Below are positions 16,579-26,015 of a stretch of DNA of 64,000 nucleotides, piece by piece. The stretch covers positions 248,001-312,000 of the forward strand of contig CBDEGI010000002.1 in NCBI GenBank assembly GCA_965237575.1, given 5' to 3'. Each line of letters starts with the position of its first letter. Position 1 is the first letter of the stretch. The notes under the pieces were generated by a model. It ran no database searches. It worked only from the letters and a program-made list of their open reading frames with translations, and was not told the DNA's origin. Made by a program: the position numbers and the translations under genes. The DNA is from JAKZVK01 sp965237575 (GTDB lineage: Bacteria > Acidobacteriota > Terriglobia > Bryobacterales > UBA6623).

Positions 16579-17478
16579 TTGGCGCACTATCCGGTTCTAC
16601 TGCCCCAGGTTTTGGAGTATCTCAAGATCGATTCGGCCGGGACGTATGTGGATTGCACGTTGGGTGAGAGCCGTTACGCAGAGGCGATACTGGCACGCCT
16701 CCACTCGGGCCGGCTCATCGCGATCGACCGGGACGCCGACGCGATGGAGTCGGCCCGAGAGCGTCTTCACGCCTTTCGGGACAAGGTAACTTTGGTGCAC
16801 GACAGCTACGGAGCCATTGCCGACATCGTAGGGGAAGCCCGCCCGGTGCAGGGCATCGTGGCCGACCTGGGCTTGTCGCGGGGGCAATTCGAAGCGGCCG
16901 AGCGGGGCTTCAGTTTCCAACGCGAAGGCCCGCTCGACATGCGCATGGACCAGAGCCAGGAGTTGACGGCCGAGCATATCGTCAATCACTACGACGAGAA
17001 GAGCCTGGCCGACTTGATATACGAATTCGGTGACGAACGAAGAAGCCGAAGAATCGCTAAAGCCATCGTTTGGGGGCGGCCCATTCGCGACACCGTCCAT
17101 CTGGCCGACATCGTGAGAAAGGCCGTTCCCCGAACGACTCCCAGAGCGGCTTGCTGGCGGATCCATCCGGCCACGAGGACCTTCCAAGCCCTGCGCATCG
17201 CCGTTAACGGCGAGTTGGAAGAGCTGGAGCGACTCCTCGAAAACGCGCCACAGCTTCTCTCGCCCGGAGGGCGTTTCGTCATCATCAGCTTCCACTCGCA
17301 TGAAGACCGGCGGGTGAAGCAGTCGTTTCGGCTGTGGGACGCGCGGAACATGCTGACGATCTTGACGCGGCGGGTCGTACGGCCCGGCGAAGCGGAACTC
17401 GAGGAAAACCCGGCCAGCCGCAGCGCCAAGCTGCGCGCCGCGGAAAGGACGCAGGAGACATGGCTCTCGCTCAACTAG
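16579..17478 (+). CDS. rsmH: 16S rRNA m4C1402 methyltransferase RsmH
   Basis: 299 residues starting at TTG (AHYPVLLPQVLEYL). It transfers a methyl group to N4 of C1402 in 16S rRNA. The SAM motif is YVDCTLGESRYAEAILARL, where the usual EGGHS loop is changed to ESRYA. Downstream motifs are canonical: ADLGLSRGQFEAAERGFSF, GPLDMRMDQ, HPATRTFQALRIAVNGELEE and IISFHSHEDR. The altered glycine loop is unusual but the rest of the fold is intact. It overlaps the next gene by 19 bp. Confidence 0.95.
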   Translation: MAHYPVLLPQVLEYLKIDSAGTYVDCTLGESRYAEAILARLHSGRLIAIDRDADAMESARERLHAFRDKVTLVHDSYGAIADIVGEARPVQGIVADLGLSRGQFEAAERGFSFQREGPLDMRMDQSQELTAEHIVNHYDEKSLADLIYEFGDERRSRRIAKAIVWGRPIRDTVHLADIVRKAVPRTTPRAACWRIHPATRTFQALRIAVNGELEELERLLENAPQLLSPGGRFVIISFHSHEDRRVKQSFRLWDARNMLTILTRRVVRPGEAELEENPASRSAKLRAAERTQETWLSLN

Positions 17479-18122
17479 TGGAACCGCGCTTGTCGAGGGG
17501 AGCGAGTCCCGCCGGCGTCATCGAGTTCGATCTCAACGCGTCCGAAAGCCGATTTGAACAAGGCCGGGCTAGAGGTCCATCCGCCCGCCGTACATCGGCC
17601 GGCTGGCCATCTACCGGCCGGACATCGACTGGCCGTGCGCGTGGCTTCGTCTACGACGGCGTGCCGGCGAGCCGTTCGGTACGGGCGGGCCTGTCGAAGC
17701 GCCCGACCGCCTTCCATCCATTGCCGATGGAGGATGTCTACTTCCACGTCAAGACGATCGACAACTCGCAAGTACGGCGGCTGCCCGACCCCAAGAGCAA
17801 GGCCATGTGGCTGCAACTGGTCGGCGCTGGCGTGCTGGGCCTGGCACTACTGGTGGTGGTGTTGGCGCCGCGGCCGCTGTTACGGGCATCCGGCTACCGG
17901 ATAGAGACGCTTGCGCAGACGCGTCAGCAGATGGTGGAAGTGCAGGATCAATTGAAGGTTCGGCAGGCGGTGTTGAGCGACCTGCGCCGCGTCACGGCAC
18001 TGGCGCCACGGCAGGGTCTCGCCGCCACCCCGCCGGAGAGGTTTGCCTGGCAGAACCGCACCATTGCCCCCGTGGAGGGACGGAGCGCGCTGGCTCAGAA
18101 TCGCGGCCCTAGCGGGCCTTGA
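17460..18122 (+). CDS. ftsL: FtsL-like bitopic division protein
   Basis: 220 residues from the ATG at 17460, inside the end of rsmH. A long, low-complexity cytoplasmic N-terminus (SAGWPSTGRTSTGRARG) is followed by VYFHVKTIDNSQVRRLPDP and one membrane span (about 122-140, LVGAGVLGLALLVVVLAP). A short leucine-heptad helix comes next (YRIETLAQTRQQMVEVQDQL). Position between rsmH and ftsI, one span and a short coiled coil are the hallmarks of FtsL, which recruits FtsW/FtsI with FtsB and FtsQ. Sequence similarity in this family is low, so the call rests on architecture and position. The N-terminal extension is longer than in E. coli. Confidence 0.75.
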   Translation: MALAQLVEPRLSRGASPAGVIEFDLNASESRFEQGRARGPSARRTSAGWPSTGRTSTGRARGFVYDGVPASRSVRAGLSKRPTAFHPLPMEDVYFHVKTIDNSQVRRLPDPKSKAMWLQLVGAGVLGLALLVVVLAPRPLLRASGYRIETLAQTRQQMVEVQDQLKVRQAVLSDLRRVTALAPRQGLAATPPERFAWQNRTIAPVEGRSALAQNRGPSGP

Positions 18123-18189
18123 CACAAAGTTCCGGTGAACTCCGCTTTCAGTCCGCCGTCTTAGGCAGCTATGCCGGTTTGGTTCTTTG

Positions 18190-20490
18190 ATGGGAAGCGC
18201 CCGCCAAAGGCTCGGTCCCGTTTCCAGACGGAGCGCCCGACCGCCTGTGGCCGGGTTTGCCTCTCTGCTGCGTCGCTCTGAGCGTCACCCCCGCGTCCGG
18301 CTCATTCTCTTCGGCTTCGCCTGTACTCTCTGGATCGGCCTGATCCTGTTTCGCCTTTGGGACTTGCAGGTTCGGCGCACCGAGGGGTTCGTCCAGCAAG
18401 CACAAAAGCAGCAAGAGTCGGTTATCGAGATCGGCGCCAAGCGGGGTGAGATCTTCGACCGCTTCGGCGTCGAGCTGGCGCGCAGCACCCCGGTGGACTC
18501 GATCGGGGTGTTCCCCAGCAAAGTCGCGAACCCGCAGACCACGGCCGAGCTGCTCTCGGAAGTGCTCGGCATCGATCCGGACACTCTTGCCGACAAGCTG
18601 ACGAAGACGCAGTTTCAGTGGGTCAAACGCTTGGCCGAGCCGGGCCAAGCCGAACGCGTGCGGGAGCTGCCCCTCGACGCTCTGCACTTCGAGAAAGAAA
18701 GCAAGCGCTACTACCCCAAGGGCACGGGCGCGTCCCACATTCTGGGCGCGGTCGGCGTCGATCATACCGGGCTCGCCGGGCTCGAACAGTACTACGAAAA
18801 GCAGTTGCGGGGCCGGCCGGGGAAGCGGCTCGTCCACCTCGACGCGCTGCGAAAGCGCTACGAAAGCCGCGTAACCCAGGAGCCCGTGCCTGGCCTTGAC
18901 TTGGTGCTGACGATCGACCAGCGCATCCAGATGCTAGCCGAGCGGGAGCTGGCACGGGCGATCGACGAGACCCAAGCCATTGCCGGGACCATCGTCATTC
19001 TCGACCCAAACAACGGCGATCTGCTGGGCTTGGCTAGCTGGCCGATGTTCGACCCCAATGAGCCGGTGCGGGGTCAGGCCGATGTCGACCGCCGCCAGAA
19101 CTACGCCGTCAGCCACATGATCGAGCCCGGCTCGACCTTCAAGCTCATCACCTTCGGCGCTGCTCTCGAAGAAGGGCTTGCCACGCCCGACGAATTAATC
19201 GACTGTCAGAATGGCGCCATCTATATCGGGTCCCGGCGTATCCGCGATCACAAGCCATTCGGCTTCCTTACCGTCGCCGACGTGCTGGCGCGTTCGAGCA
19301 ACGTCGGGACGATCAAGCTGGGGCTACGGCTGCAACCTGACCGGTTGTACGAATACATCCGGCGATTTGGCTTCGGCTCGGCCACCAAGCTGCCTCTGCC
19401 GGGCGAGGCGGAGGGTTTGGTCCGGCCTCCCTCCGGCTGGAGCAGTACGTCGATCGGGTCCGTGTCGATTGGGCAGGAAGTTGGCGTGACCGCCGTGCAG
19501 CTTGGGCGCGCCGTCAGTGCCATCGCGAACGGTGGGCTTCTCGTCGACCTGCGGCTGATCGATAAGATGGTTCATCCCGACGGCCGCGGCGAAGAGCCCC
19601 CCTCAGGGCCGGCTAGGCGGATCCTAAGCCCCGAGACCGCCGCGACTCTGCGCGGCATGATGGAGCGAACCGCGCTGCAGGGCACGGCTCGGTTGGCGCA
19701 AACGCCCGGCTACCGCGTGGGCGGCAAGACCGGCACGGCCCAGAAGGTCGACGACGAAACCGGCACATACTCGCAGACGGCCTACGTGTCCAGTTTCGTC
19801 GGTTTCGCCCCGGTGAATGACCCGTCGATCGCGGTTGTAGTCGTTCTCGACTCGCCGGTTGGCAAGCATTACGGCGGCTTGGTCGCGGCGCCGGTCTTTC
19901 CGCGCGTGGCGACCGAGGCGCTGCGTTTCCGCGACGTGCCTTTACAGATGCCGCTCGCCCCGAAGCCGGCCAAACCGCCAAGCGTACCGCAAGAGTTGCT
20001 GGCGGATTTCCTGGGTGACAAGCAAGCCGCGGCGGAGGAGAGCGCGAGCGCGGCGCCGCTCGAGTACACCCCGGCCGGAGAGCGCGTGGTCGCCTTGGCG
20101 CCGGGAGCCCCGCTGCCACAGATGCAGCTCGCTCTGCACGTCCCGGCAACCCAGCCGTCGGCGGCACCCGCCCCTTCTGCGCAAGAGCCGGTCGAAGGGC
20201 GCGCAACGATGCCGGAGCCCGAAGTGCTCACCGAAGAGCTGTCGCCGCCGGAGCCGGTGGCTATCCGAGTGGCTGCGGGCGTGCTTCCCAGCTTCCAGGG
20301 CCGCTCGGTTCGCGAGGTCGTAAGCCAGTCCTCGGCGCTTGGGTTGCGGCTGCGGGTGCGCGGCCGCGGCACGGCGTTGCGCCAGTGGCCCGCGGCGGGG
20401 ACGCCGATTCAATCCGGCCGGCCGGTCACGGTCGAGTTCCAACCCGAGGAGCTCCAGCCGCACGCGCGGGAGGCGCTGAGAGCGCAATGA
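18190..20490 (+). CDS. ftsI: Class B penicillin-binding protein (FtsI/PBP3) with PASTA domain
   Basis: 766 residues: a cytoplasmic basic N-terminus, one span (about 38-55, LILFGFACTLWIGLILFRL), a dimerisation domain with the KRGEIFDRFGVELA motif, then the transpeptidase. The active-site triad is present: EPGSTFK (Ser about 315), SSN (about 370) and KTGTAQK (about 513). A Pro/Ala-rich linker leads to one C-terminal PASTA-like domain (VLPSFQGRSVREVVSQSSAL, GTPIQSGRPVTVEF), a feature of PBPs in Acidobacteriota and Gram-positives. It cross-links septal peptidoglycan with FtsW. Its TGA overlaps the murE ATG (ATGA). Confidence 0.93.
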   Translation: MGSARQRLGPVSRRSARPPVAGFASLLRRSERHPRVRLILFGFACTLWIGLILFRLWDLQVRRTEGFVQQAQKQQESVIEIGAKRGEIFDRFGVELARSTPVDSIGVFPSKVANPQTTAELLSEVLGIDPDTLADKLTKTQFQWVKRLAEPGQAERVRELPLDALHFEKESKRYYPKGTGASHILGAVGVDHTGLAGLEQYYEKQLRGRPGKRLVHLDALRKRYESRVTQEPVPGLDLVLTIDQRIQMLAERELARAIDETQAIAGTIVILDPNNGDLLGLASWPMFDPNEPVRGQADVDRRQNYAVSHMIEPGSTFKLITFGAALEEGLATPDELIDCQNGAIYIGSRRIRDHKPFGFLTVADVLARSSNVGTIKLGLRLQPDRLYEYIRRFGFGSATKLPLPGEAEGLVRPPSGWSSTSIGSVSIGQEVGVTAVQLGRAVSAIANGGLLVDLRLIDKMVHPDGRGEEPPSGPARRILSPETAATLRGMMERTALQGTARLAQTPGYRVGGKTGTAQKVDDETGTYSQTAYVSSFVGFAPVNDPSIAVVVVLDSPVGKHYGGLVAAPVFPRVATEALRFRDVPLQMPLAPKPAKPPSVPQELLADFLGDKQAAAEESASAAPLEYTPAGERVVALAPGAPLPQMQLALHVPATQPSAAPAPSAQEPVEGRATMPEPEVLTEELSPPEPVAIRVAAGVLPSFQGRSVREVVSQSSALGLRLRVRGRGTALRQWPAAGTPIQSGRPVTVEFQPEELQPHAREALRAQ

Positions 20491-21989
20491 TGACACTGCG
20501 GCAGCTTCTGGGTCCCGCCGTCAAAGCCGGCCATCCTCTGGCGTCTCGCGAGGTCAAAGGCTTGCAATACGACTCACGGCAGCTCCGCCCCGGCGAACTC
20601 TTCTTCGCGTTTCCCGGCGAGCATGTGGATGGGCATCGGTTCGTCGAGCCGGCCCTGGCCGCCGGTGCCCTGGCAGTGGTCAGTGAGCGCGAAGCGCCGG
20701 CCAAGCTCCGCGGCAATTGGGTTCGCGTTCCACACGGTCGCCGGGCGCTGGCCCAAGCCGCTTTGGAGTTCTACGGCCGTCCCGACCGCCGCCTGAAGCT
20801 CACCGGCGTCACCGGCACCAACGGAAAGACGACCACCGTCTACTTGATCGATGCGATTCTCGACGCGGCGGGCTTGAAGACGGCCCGACTCGGCACGATC
20901 GAGCACAAGGTGGGCGACCGCCAAATCCGCGCCGTCAACACGACTCCGGAATCGCTCGATCTGGCGCGCTACCTTCAGGATCTCGATCAGCAGGGTGGAA
21001 CGCATGCGACGCTCGAAGCCTCCTCGCACGCGCTCGAGTTGGGCCGCATCTTCGGCATGGATTTCCATACTGCCGTCTTCACCAACCTCTCGCGCGACCA
21101 CCTCGACTTCCACTCCACGATGGAAAACTACGCCCGCGCCAAGCGGCATCTTGTGGAAGGCGCCGGCGGCTTGCCGCCCAAGGTAGTCGTCATCAACAAA
21201 GACGACCCCGTGGGCCAGGAGTTCTTGGAGACCGTCGACGCGCCCAAGCTGACCTTCGGCGTTCAGAACCCATCCGACGTGATGGCCGAGAACGTCGACG
21301 TAGGGCTGAACGAATTACACTTCCAAGCCAACACGCCGCGCGGCCGGCTGGAGGTTTACTCGGCTCTGAGCGGGGAGTTCAATGTCGCCAACTTGCTGGC
21401 CGCGATCGCCGCGGCGATCTCGCTCGACATCAGCCTTGGGACGATCGAAAGGGGCATCGCCGCCTGCCGCGCCATCCCCGGCCGGTTCGAGCAAATCGAC
21501 GCCGGCCAGCCGTTTGTCGTGCTGGTCGACTACGCGCACACCGACGACGCGCTCCAGCGGCTGATTCGAGCGGCCCGCACACTGCTGATTCGATCCAAGA
21601 GCCGGGGTCGGGTGATCGCGATGTTCGGTTGCGGCGGCGACCGTGACCGCACCAAGCGCCCCGCCATGGGAGAAATTGCCGGCCGACTAAGCGACCGCGT
21701 AATTCTTACATCCGACAATCCGCGCAGTGAGAACCCGCTCGACATCATCAACGACATTCTGGTCGGGCTTCGGCGCGTGGACGCCGTACACGAGATCGAG
21801 CCGGACCGCGCGGCCGCGATCCGCCTGGCGCTGTCGCACGCGCAGAGCGGCGACATTGTTCTGCTGGCGGGCAAGGGACACGAGACCCACCAAACCATCG
21901 GCGACGAGACGGTCCCGTTCGATGACCGCGAAACGGCCCTTGGGGTGCTCCACGAGCTTGGGTATGGAGTGAATTCCCTCGCCCGGTGA
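20487..21989 (+). CDS. murE: UDP-MurNAc-tripeptide synthetase MurE (meso-DAP type)
   Basis: 500 residues from the ATG at 20487 overlapping the ftsI stop. It adds the third amino acid to UDP-MurNAc-L-Ala-D-Glu in the cytoplasm. The N-terminal domain has LQYDSRQLRPGELFFAFPG; the ATP P-loop is GVTGTNGKTTTVYLID (about 107-122). The substrate-specificity motif near residue 410 is DNPRSENP, which marks meso-diaminopimelate ligases (Lys ligases differ here). The KGHETHQTIGDETVPFDD ending is typical. This implies a DAP-type, Gram-negative-like peptidoglycan. Confidence 0.96.
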   Translation: MMTLRQLLGPAVKAGHPLASREVKGLQYDSRQLRPGELFFAFPGEHVDGHRFVEPALAAGALAVVSEREAPAKLRGNWVRVPHGRRALAQAALEFYGRPDRRLKLTGVTGTNGKTTTVYLIDAILDAAGLKTARLGTIEHKVGDRQIRAVNTTPESLDLARYLQDLDQQGGTHATLEASSHALELGRIFGMDFHTAVFTNLSRDHLDFHSTMENYARAKRHLVEGAGGLPPKVVVINKDDPVGQEFLETVDAPKLTFGVQNPSDVMAENVDVGLNELHFQANTPRGRLEVYSALSGEFNVANLLAAIAAAISLDISLGTIERGIAACRAIPGRFEQIDAGQPFVVLVDYAHTDDALQRLIRAARTLLIRSKSRGRVIAMFGCGGDRDRTKRPAMGEIAGRLSDRVILTSDNPRSENPLDIINDILVGLRRVDAVHEIEPDRAAAIRLALSHAQSGDIVLLAGKGHETHQTIGDETVPFDDRETALGVLHELGYGVNSLAR

Positions 21990-22015
21990 TAGTGAGTCGA
22001 TGACGGAACCATGGA

Positions 22016-23446
22016 ATGCGCCTGCCGCTCTCAGAAATCTCGGCGATCTTGGGAACGCCGCTCGTGCCGCCTGTGCCGCAACGACCACTCGGCGGCGAGG
22101 CGGTGGGCTACTCGATCGACTCGCGATCGGTCGCCCAGGGAGATCTCTTCTTCGCCATTCGGGGGCCTCGCTTTGACGGCCACGACTTCATCGGCGCGGC
22201 TCTCGAGGCCGGAGCCGTGGCGGCGGTCGCTTCCCGCGAGTGGGCCGATGCCCACGCGGACCCAGAGCGGATTCTGCCCGTCGGCGATCCCGCGGAAGCG
22301 TTGCGGATTCTGGCACGCGAGGCTCGCCGACGCTGGGGAGGTCCTGTCGTCGGCGTCACCGGAAGCAATGGCAAGACCACGACCAAAGACACGATCAGCA
22401 CTCTGCTTGGCGCGCGCCACTGCGTCTCGAAATCCGAGGGCAATCTCAACAACGAGTTGGGACTACCCCTCTCGCTGTTGCGCATCGACGATGGCGCGGA
22501 GATCGCGGTGATGGAGATGGGCATGAATCATCGCGGGGAGATTTGCCGGCTGGCCGCGATCGCCGAGCCCACGGTGGGTGTCGTGACCAACGTCAGCGCC
22601 GCCCATCTTGAATACTTTTCGTCGGTCGATGAAATCGCGTCCGCCAAGCGTGAACTGATCGAGTCACTACCGCCGGAGGGCACGGCGGTCCTAAACGCAG
22701 ACGACGAGCGCGTGCGCGCGTTCGGAGACGAGCACGAGGGGCCGTGCAGGACGTTCGGTTTCGACGAAGGGGCGGACTTCCGCGCCGTCAACGTGCAAAT
22801 GCTTGGCGCGCGCGGCGCCGTGTTTGAGCTTCGTTCGCGGTTCAGTGAGGAACGCACGCGGTTCGAGAGCCCGCTGATGGGCCGGCACAATGTCCTCAAC
22901 GTCCTCGCCGGCATCGCCACGGCATCGGTCTTCGGCGTCGAGCCCGCCGCGCTCGTCGGCCCCGTGCGCGTGCTTACCGCGTCGCGAATGCGCGGAGAAC
23001 TCCTCGAGATCGGCGGCGTGCTGGTATTGAACGATTGCTACAACGCCAACCCGCTTGCGATGGCCTCGATGCTCGACGCCCTCGGCGCAACCGAGGCGAA
23101 GCGCCGCATCGCCGTGCTGGGCGAGATGCGCGAGCTTGGAGAAGGCACCGAAGAACTGCATCGAGAGGTGGGCCGGACCGCTGTGACCGAGGGCGTGGAT
23201 TTCTTGGTCGGCGTAACCGGCCACGCCGAGCAGATGGTGCAAGCAGCGGTCGAGAGTGGTCTCTCGAAGCAGCAGGCCGCCTTTTTCGAGAAGCCCGAGG
23301 CCGCGGGTGAGTACCTGGCGGATTTGCTAATGCCCGGCGACGTAGCGTTGTTCAAGGCATCGCGGGGAGTCGAATTGGAGCAGGCGCTTCGCGTCGTCGA
23401 AGAGCGCCTGAGGTCCGCGACTCCGAGCAGAGAATCGAACGAGTGA
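22016..23446 (+). CDS. murF: UDP-MurNAc-tripeptide--D-Ala-D-Ala ligase MurF
   Basis: 476 residues. It attaches the D-Ala-D-Ala dipeptide, completing the pentapeptide precursor. N-terminal domain YSIDSRSVAQGDLFFAIRGP; P-loop VGVTGSNGKTTTKDTIS (about 113-129); middle domain SEGNLNNELGLPLSLLRID and EMGMNHRGEI; C-terminal domain VLNDCYNANPLAMASMLDAL and AVLGEMRELGEG. The substrate dipeptide requires Ddl, which is not encoded in this cluster. It lies 26 bp after murE and 52 bp before mraY. Confidence 0.96.
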   Translation: MRLPLSEISAILGTPLVPPVPQRPLGGEAVGYSIDSRSVAQGDLFFAIRGPRFDGHDFIGAALEAGAVAAVASREWADAHADPERILPVGDPAEALRILAREARRRWGGPVVGVTGSNGKTTTKDTISTLLGARHCVSKSEGNLNNELGLPLSLLRIDDGAEIAVMEMGMNHRGEICRLAAIAEPTVGVVTNVSAAHLEYFSSVDEIASAKRELIESLPPEGTAVLNADDERVRAFGDEHEGPCRTFGFDEGADFRAVNVQMLGARGAVFELRSRFSEERTRFESPLMGRHNVLNVLAGIATASVFGVEPAALVGPVRVLTASRMRGELLEIGGVLVLNDCYNANPLAMASMLDALGATEAKRRIAVLGEMRELGEGTEELHREVGRTAVTEGVDFLVGVTGHAEQMVQAAVESGLSKQQAAFFEKPEAAGEYLADLLMPGDVALFKASRGVELEQALRVVEERLRSATPSRESNE

Positions 23447-23498
23447 ACGAACGGCTCGCGGACTGAAAGCGCGGGCCGAAAGAAAGAACGAACGGGCA

Positions 23499-24632
23499 AT
23501 GCTTTTTCATCTTCTCTACGAACAGCTCTTCGATTACTTCAGCCCGTTTCGCGTCTTCAGCTACATCACGACCCGCACCGCCTTCGCCAGCCTCACCGCT
23601 CTCGGCCTGGGACTGCTGCTCGGCCCGTGGCTGATTCGCCGCCTCCGCGAGTTCCAAGTCGGCCAGCCGATTCGCGAGGACGGTCCCGAATCGCATCGCT
23701 CCAAGGCCGGCACGCCCACCATGGGCGGCCTGTTAATCAACGTTTCAATTCTTGTCCCGACGCTGCTGTGGGCCAACCTGCGCAATACCTACATTTGGAT
23801 CGCGCTGCTTGGCCTGCTCGGTTTCGGCGGCATCGGTTTTCTGGACGACTATTTGAAAATCCGGCGTGGCAAGAACCTCGGCCTCACCGCCCGGCGCAAG
23901 ATCGCGCTGCAACTGCTGGTCACACTGGCGATTGTGGCGAGCCTGGCCTGGCTCTTTTCGCAGGGGGACTACGACCCACGGCTGGTGCTGCCATTCTTCA
24001 AAAACCTGCGGCCCAACTTGATCATCGAGTCGCTCATGGCGAGTCCGCTGACCTATCCGCTGAGCTTTTCGCTGCTGTTCGTGTTTCTGTTCCTCGTGCT
24101 GGCGGGATCGACGAACTCGGTCAACCTCACCGACGGCCTCGACGGGCTCGCGATCGGGCTAACGATCATCTCCGCCGGCGCGCTGACGGTGTTGGCCTAC
24201 GTGGCGGGCCACCGCGAAATCGCCACGTATCTCGACATCGCCCGCGTTCCCCAAGCGGCCGAGTTGACGATCTTTTGCGGCGCGATGGTCGGGGCGAGCC
24301 TTGCCTTCTTGTGGTACAACGCGCACCCGGCCGAGATCTTCATGGGCGATGTCGGCTCGCTGGGCATCGGGGGCGCGCTCGGGACGGTGGCGGTGTTGAT
24401 CAAGCAGGAGATCCTGCTGCTGTTCGTCGGCGGTGTTTTCGTCTTGGAAGCGCTGTCGGTGATCCTGCAAGTGGGCAGCTACAAGCTGCGCGGCAAGAGG
24501 ATTTTCAAGATGGCGCCGCTGCATCATCATTTCGAGGCGCTGGGCTGGCCGGAGTCGAAGATCATTGCGCGTTTTTGGATCGCCGGCCTGGTGTGGGCGT
24601 TGTTGGCGTTGAGCACTCTGAAGCTGCGGTGA
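23499..24632 (+). CDS. mraY: Phospho-MurNAc-pentapeptide transferase MraY
   Basis: 377 residues with about ten membrane helices. It transfers phospho-MurNAc-pentapeptide to undecaprenyl phosphate, forming lipid I. Family motifs: HRSKAGTPTMGGLLI (about 67-81), FLDDYLKIRRGKNLGL, TNSVNLTDGLDGLAIG (catalytic Asp region), FMGDVGSLGIGGALG, and the cytoplasmic loop MAPLHHHFEALGWPESKI. All catalytic Asp and His residues visible in these motifs are present. It lies 7 bp before murD. Confidence 0.97.
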   Translation: MLFHLLYEQLFDYFSPFRVFSYITTRTAFASLTALGLGLLLGPWLIRRLREFQVGQPIREDGPESHRSKAGTPTMGGLLINVSILVPTLLWANLRNTYIWIALLGLLGFGGIGFLDDYLKIRRGKNLGLTARRKIALQLLVTLAIVASLAWLFSQGDYDPRLVLPFFKNLRPNLIIESLMASPLTYPLSFSLLFVFLFLVLAGSTNSVNLTDGLDGLAIGLTIISAGALTVLAYVAGHREIATYLDIARVPQAAELTIFCGAMVGASLAFLWYNAHPAEIFMGDVGSLGIGGALGTVAVLIKQEILLLFVGGVFVLEALSVILQVGSYKLRGKRIFKMAPLHHHFEALGWPESKIIARFWIAGLVWALLALSTLKLR

Positions 24633-24639
24633 AACTGCG

Positions 24640-26010
24640 ATGAAGCTGGAAGGACAAAGAGCATTGATCGTTGGGCTGGGAGTGTCCGGCCGGGAAGCGG
24701 CTCGCTTTCTCGCCGCGCGCGGCGCAAGCGTCACCGTCACTGAGCGGCAGCATGCCGCGGAACTGGCTCCCGCGGTCGAAGAGCTGAGCGATCTGAACGT
24801 TCGCTTCGCGTTGGGCGGTCACCCCGACTCGCTCTTCACCGAGCAGGACTTGATCATCCCGTCGCCCGGCGTCCCCTGGGACCTGCCTGCCCTCGCCGAC
24901 GCCCGCCGCAAAGGCGTCGCCGTCATGGGCGAGTTGGAACTGGCGGCGGAGTTCCTGCGGGGCCCCGTCATCGGCGTGACCGGTACGAACGGCAAGACCA
25001 CCACCACGTCGCTCATTGGCCACATCTTTCTCTCAGCCGGCTGGGAGGCGCGCACCGGGGGCAACCTCGGCACGCCGTTGCTGGCGATGGTCGACGGCTC
25101 GACTGACGAGCGCTGGAACATTCTCGAGCTATCGAGCTTCCAACTCGAAGCGACCACCAGCTTCCCGGTGCACATTGCCGTGGTGCTCAACGTCACGCCC
25201 GACCATCTTGACCGTCACGGGACGTTCGAGGCCTACGCCGACGCCAAGCAGCGCATCCTGCAAGCGCAGACGTCCGCCGACTACGTCGTGCTCAACGCTG
25301 ACGACGACACCTGCCGCCGTTTCGCCGGCGCCGCGCCGGGCCAAGTGTGCTGGTTCAGCCGGACGCAGCCCAATCCGGCCATCGATCCCGCTCCGGGCCC
25401 CACTCCGGACCCCGCGGGCGCGCGCGTCGAGGGCGAATGGATCACCTTCGACGGCAAACCCGTTGTCGAGACTCGCCTGCCGATTCGCGGTGCGCACAAT
25501 TTGGAGAACGCGCTGGCCGCCATCGCCGCAAGCCGTCTAGCCGGCCTGCCCACGGAGTCGATCGCGGCCGGCGTCAAGACCTTCCGCCCCGTCGAGCACC
25601 GGCTCGAGTTCGTTCGCAAGCTCGACGGCGTCGACTACTACAACGACTCGAAAGCCACCAACGTCGATGCCGCCTTGAAAGCCATCGAAGCGTTCGACGG
25701 CGGCCTCTGGGTCATCTTGGGAGGCAGCGACAAAGGCTCCGACTACGGCGAATTGAGCGCGCCGTTGCGCGAACGCGCGCGCGGCGCCCTGCTTATCGGA
25801 CAGTCAGCGGAAAAACTTGACCACCAGCTCAACGGCTCCGTACCACGCGAACAACTCAACACTCTCGACCGCGCCGTCGATTACGCGCGCCGCCACGCCC
25901 GGTCCGGCGATACCGTTCTCCTGGCCCCGGCGTGCGCCAGCTTCGATCAATTTCGCAGCTACGAGCAACGCGGACGCGCTTTCAAGGAACTCGTGGCTGC
26001 TTTGCGGTAA
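24640..26010 (+). CDS. murD: UDP-MurNAc-L-Ala--D-Glu ligase MurD
   Basis: 456 residues. It adds D-glutamate to UDP-MurNAc-L-alanine. N-terminal Rossmann-like start ALIVGLGVSGREAARFLAAR; P-loop IGVTGTNGKTTTTSLIGH (about 110-127); ELSSFQLEATTSFPVHIAVV and NVTPDHLDRHGTF; C-terminal VEHRLEFVRKLDGVDYYNDS and KATNVDAALKAI, which is the MurD-typical NDSKATN signature. The final LLAPACASFDQFRSYEQRG is also diagnostic. It ends 5 bp before ftsW. Confidence 0.97.
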   Translation: MKLEGQRALIVGLGVSGREAARFLAARGASVTVTERQHAAELAPAVEELSDLNVRFALGGHPDSLFTEQDLIIPSPGVPWDLPALADARRKGVAVMGELELAAEFLRGPVIGVTGTNGKTTTTSLIGHIFLSAGWEARTGGNLGTPLLAMVDGSTDERWNILELSSFQLEATTSFPVHIAVVLNVTPDHLDRHGTFEAYADAKQRILQAQTSADYVVLNADDDTCRRFAGAAPGQVCWFSRTQPNPAIDPAPGPTPDPAGARVEGEWITFDGKPVVETRLPIRGAHNLENALAAIAASRLAGLPTESIAAGVKTFRPVEHRLEFVRKLDGVDYYNDSKATNVDAALKAIEAFDGGLWVILGGSDKGSDYGELSAPLRERARGALLIGQSAEKLDHQLNGSVPREQLNTLDRAVDYARRHARSGDTVLLAPACASFDQFRSYEQRGRAFKELVAALR

Positions 26011-26015
26011 CGCCC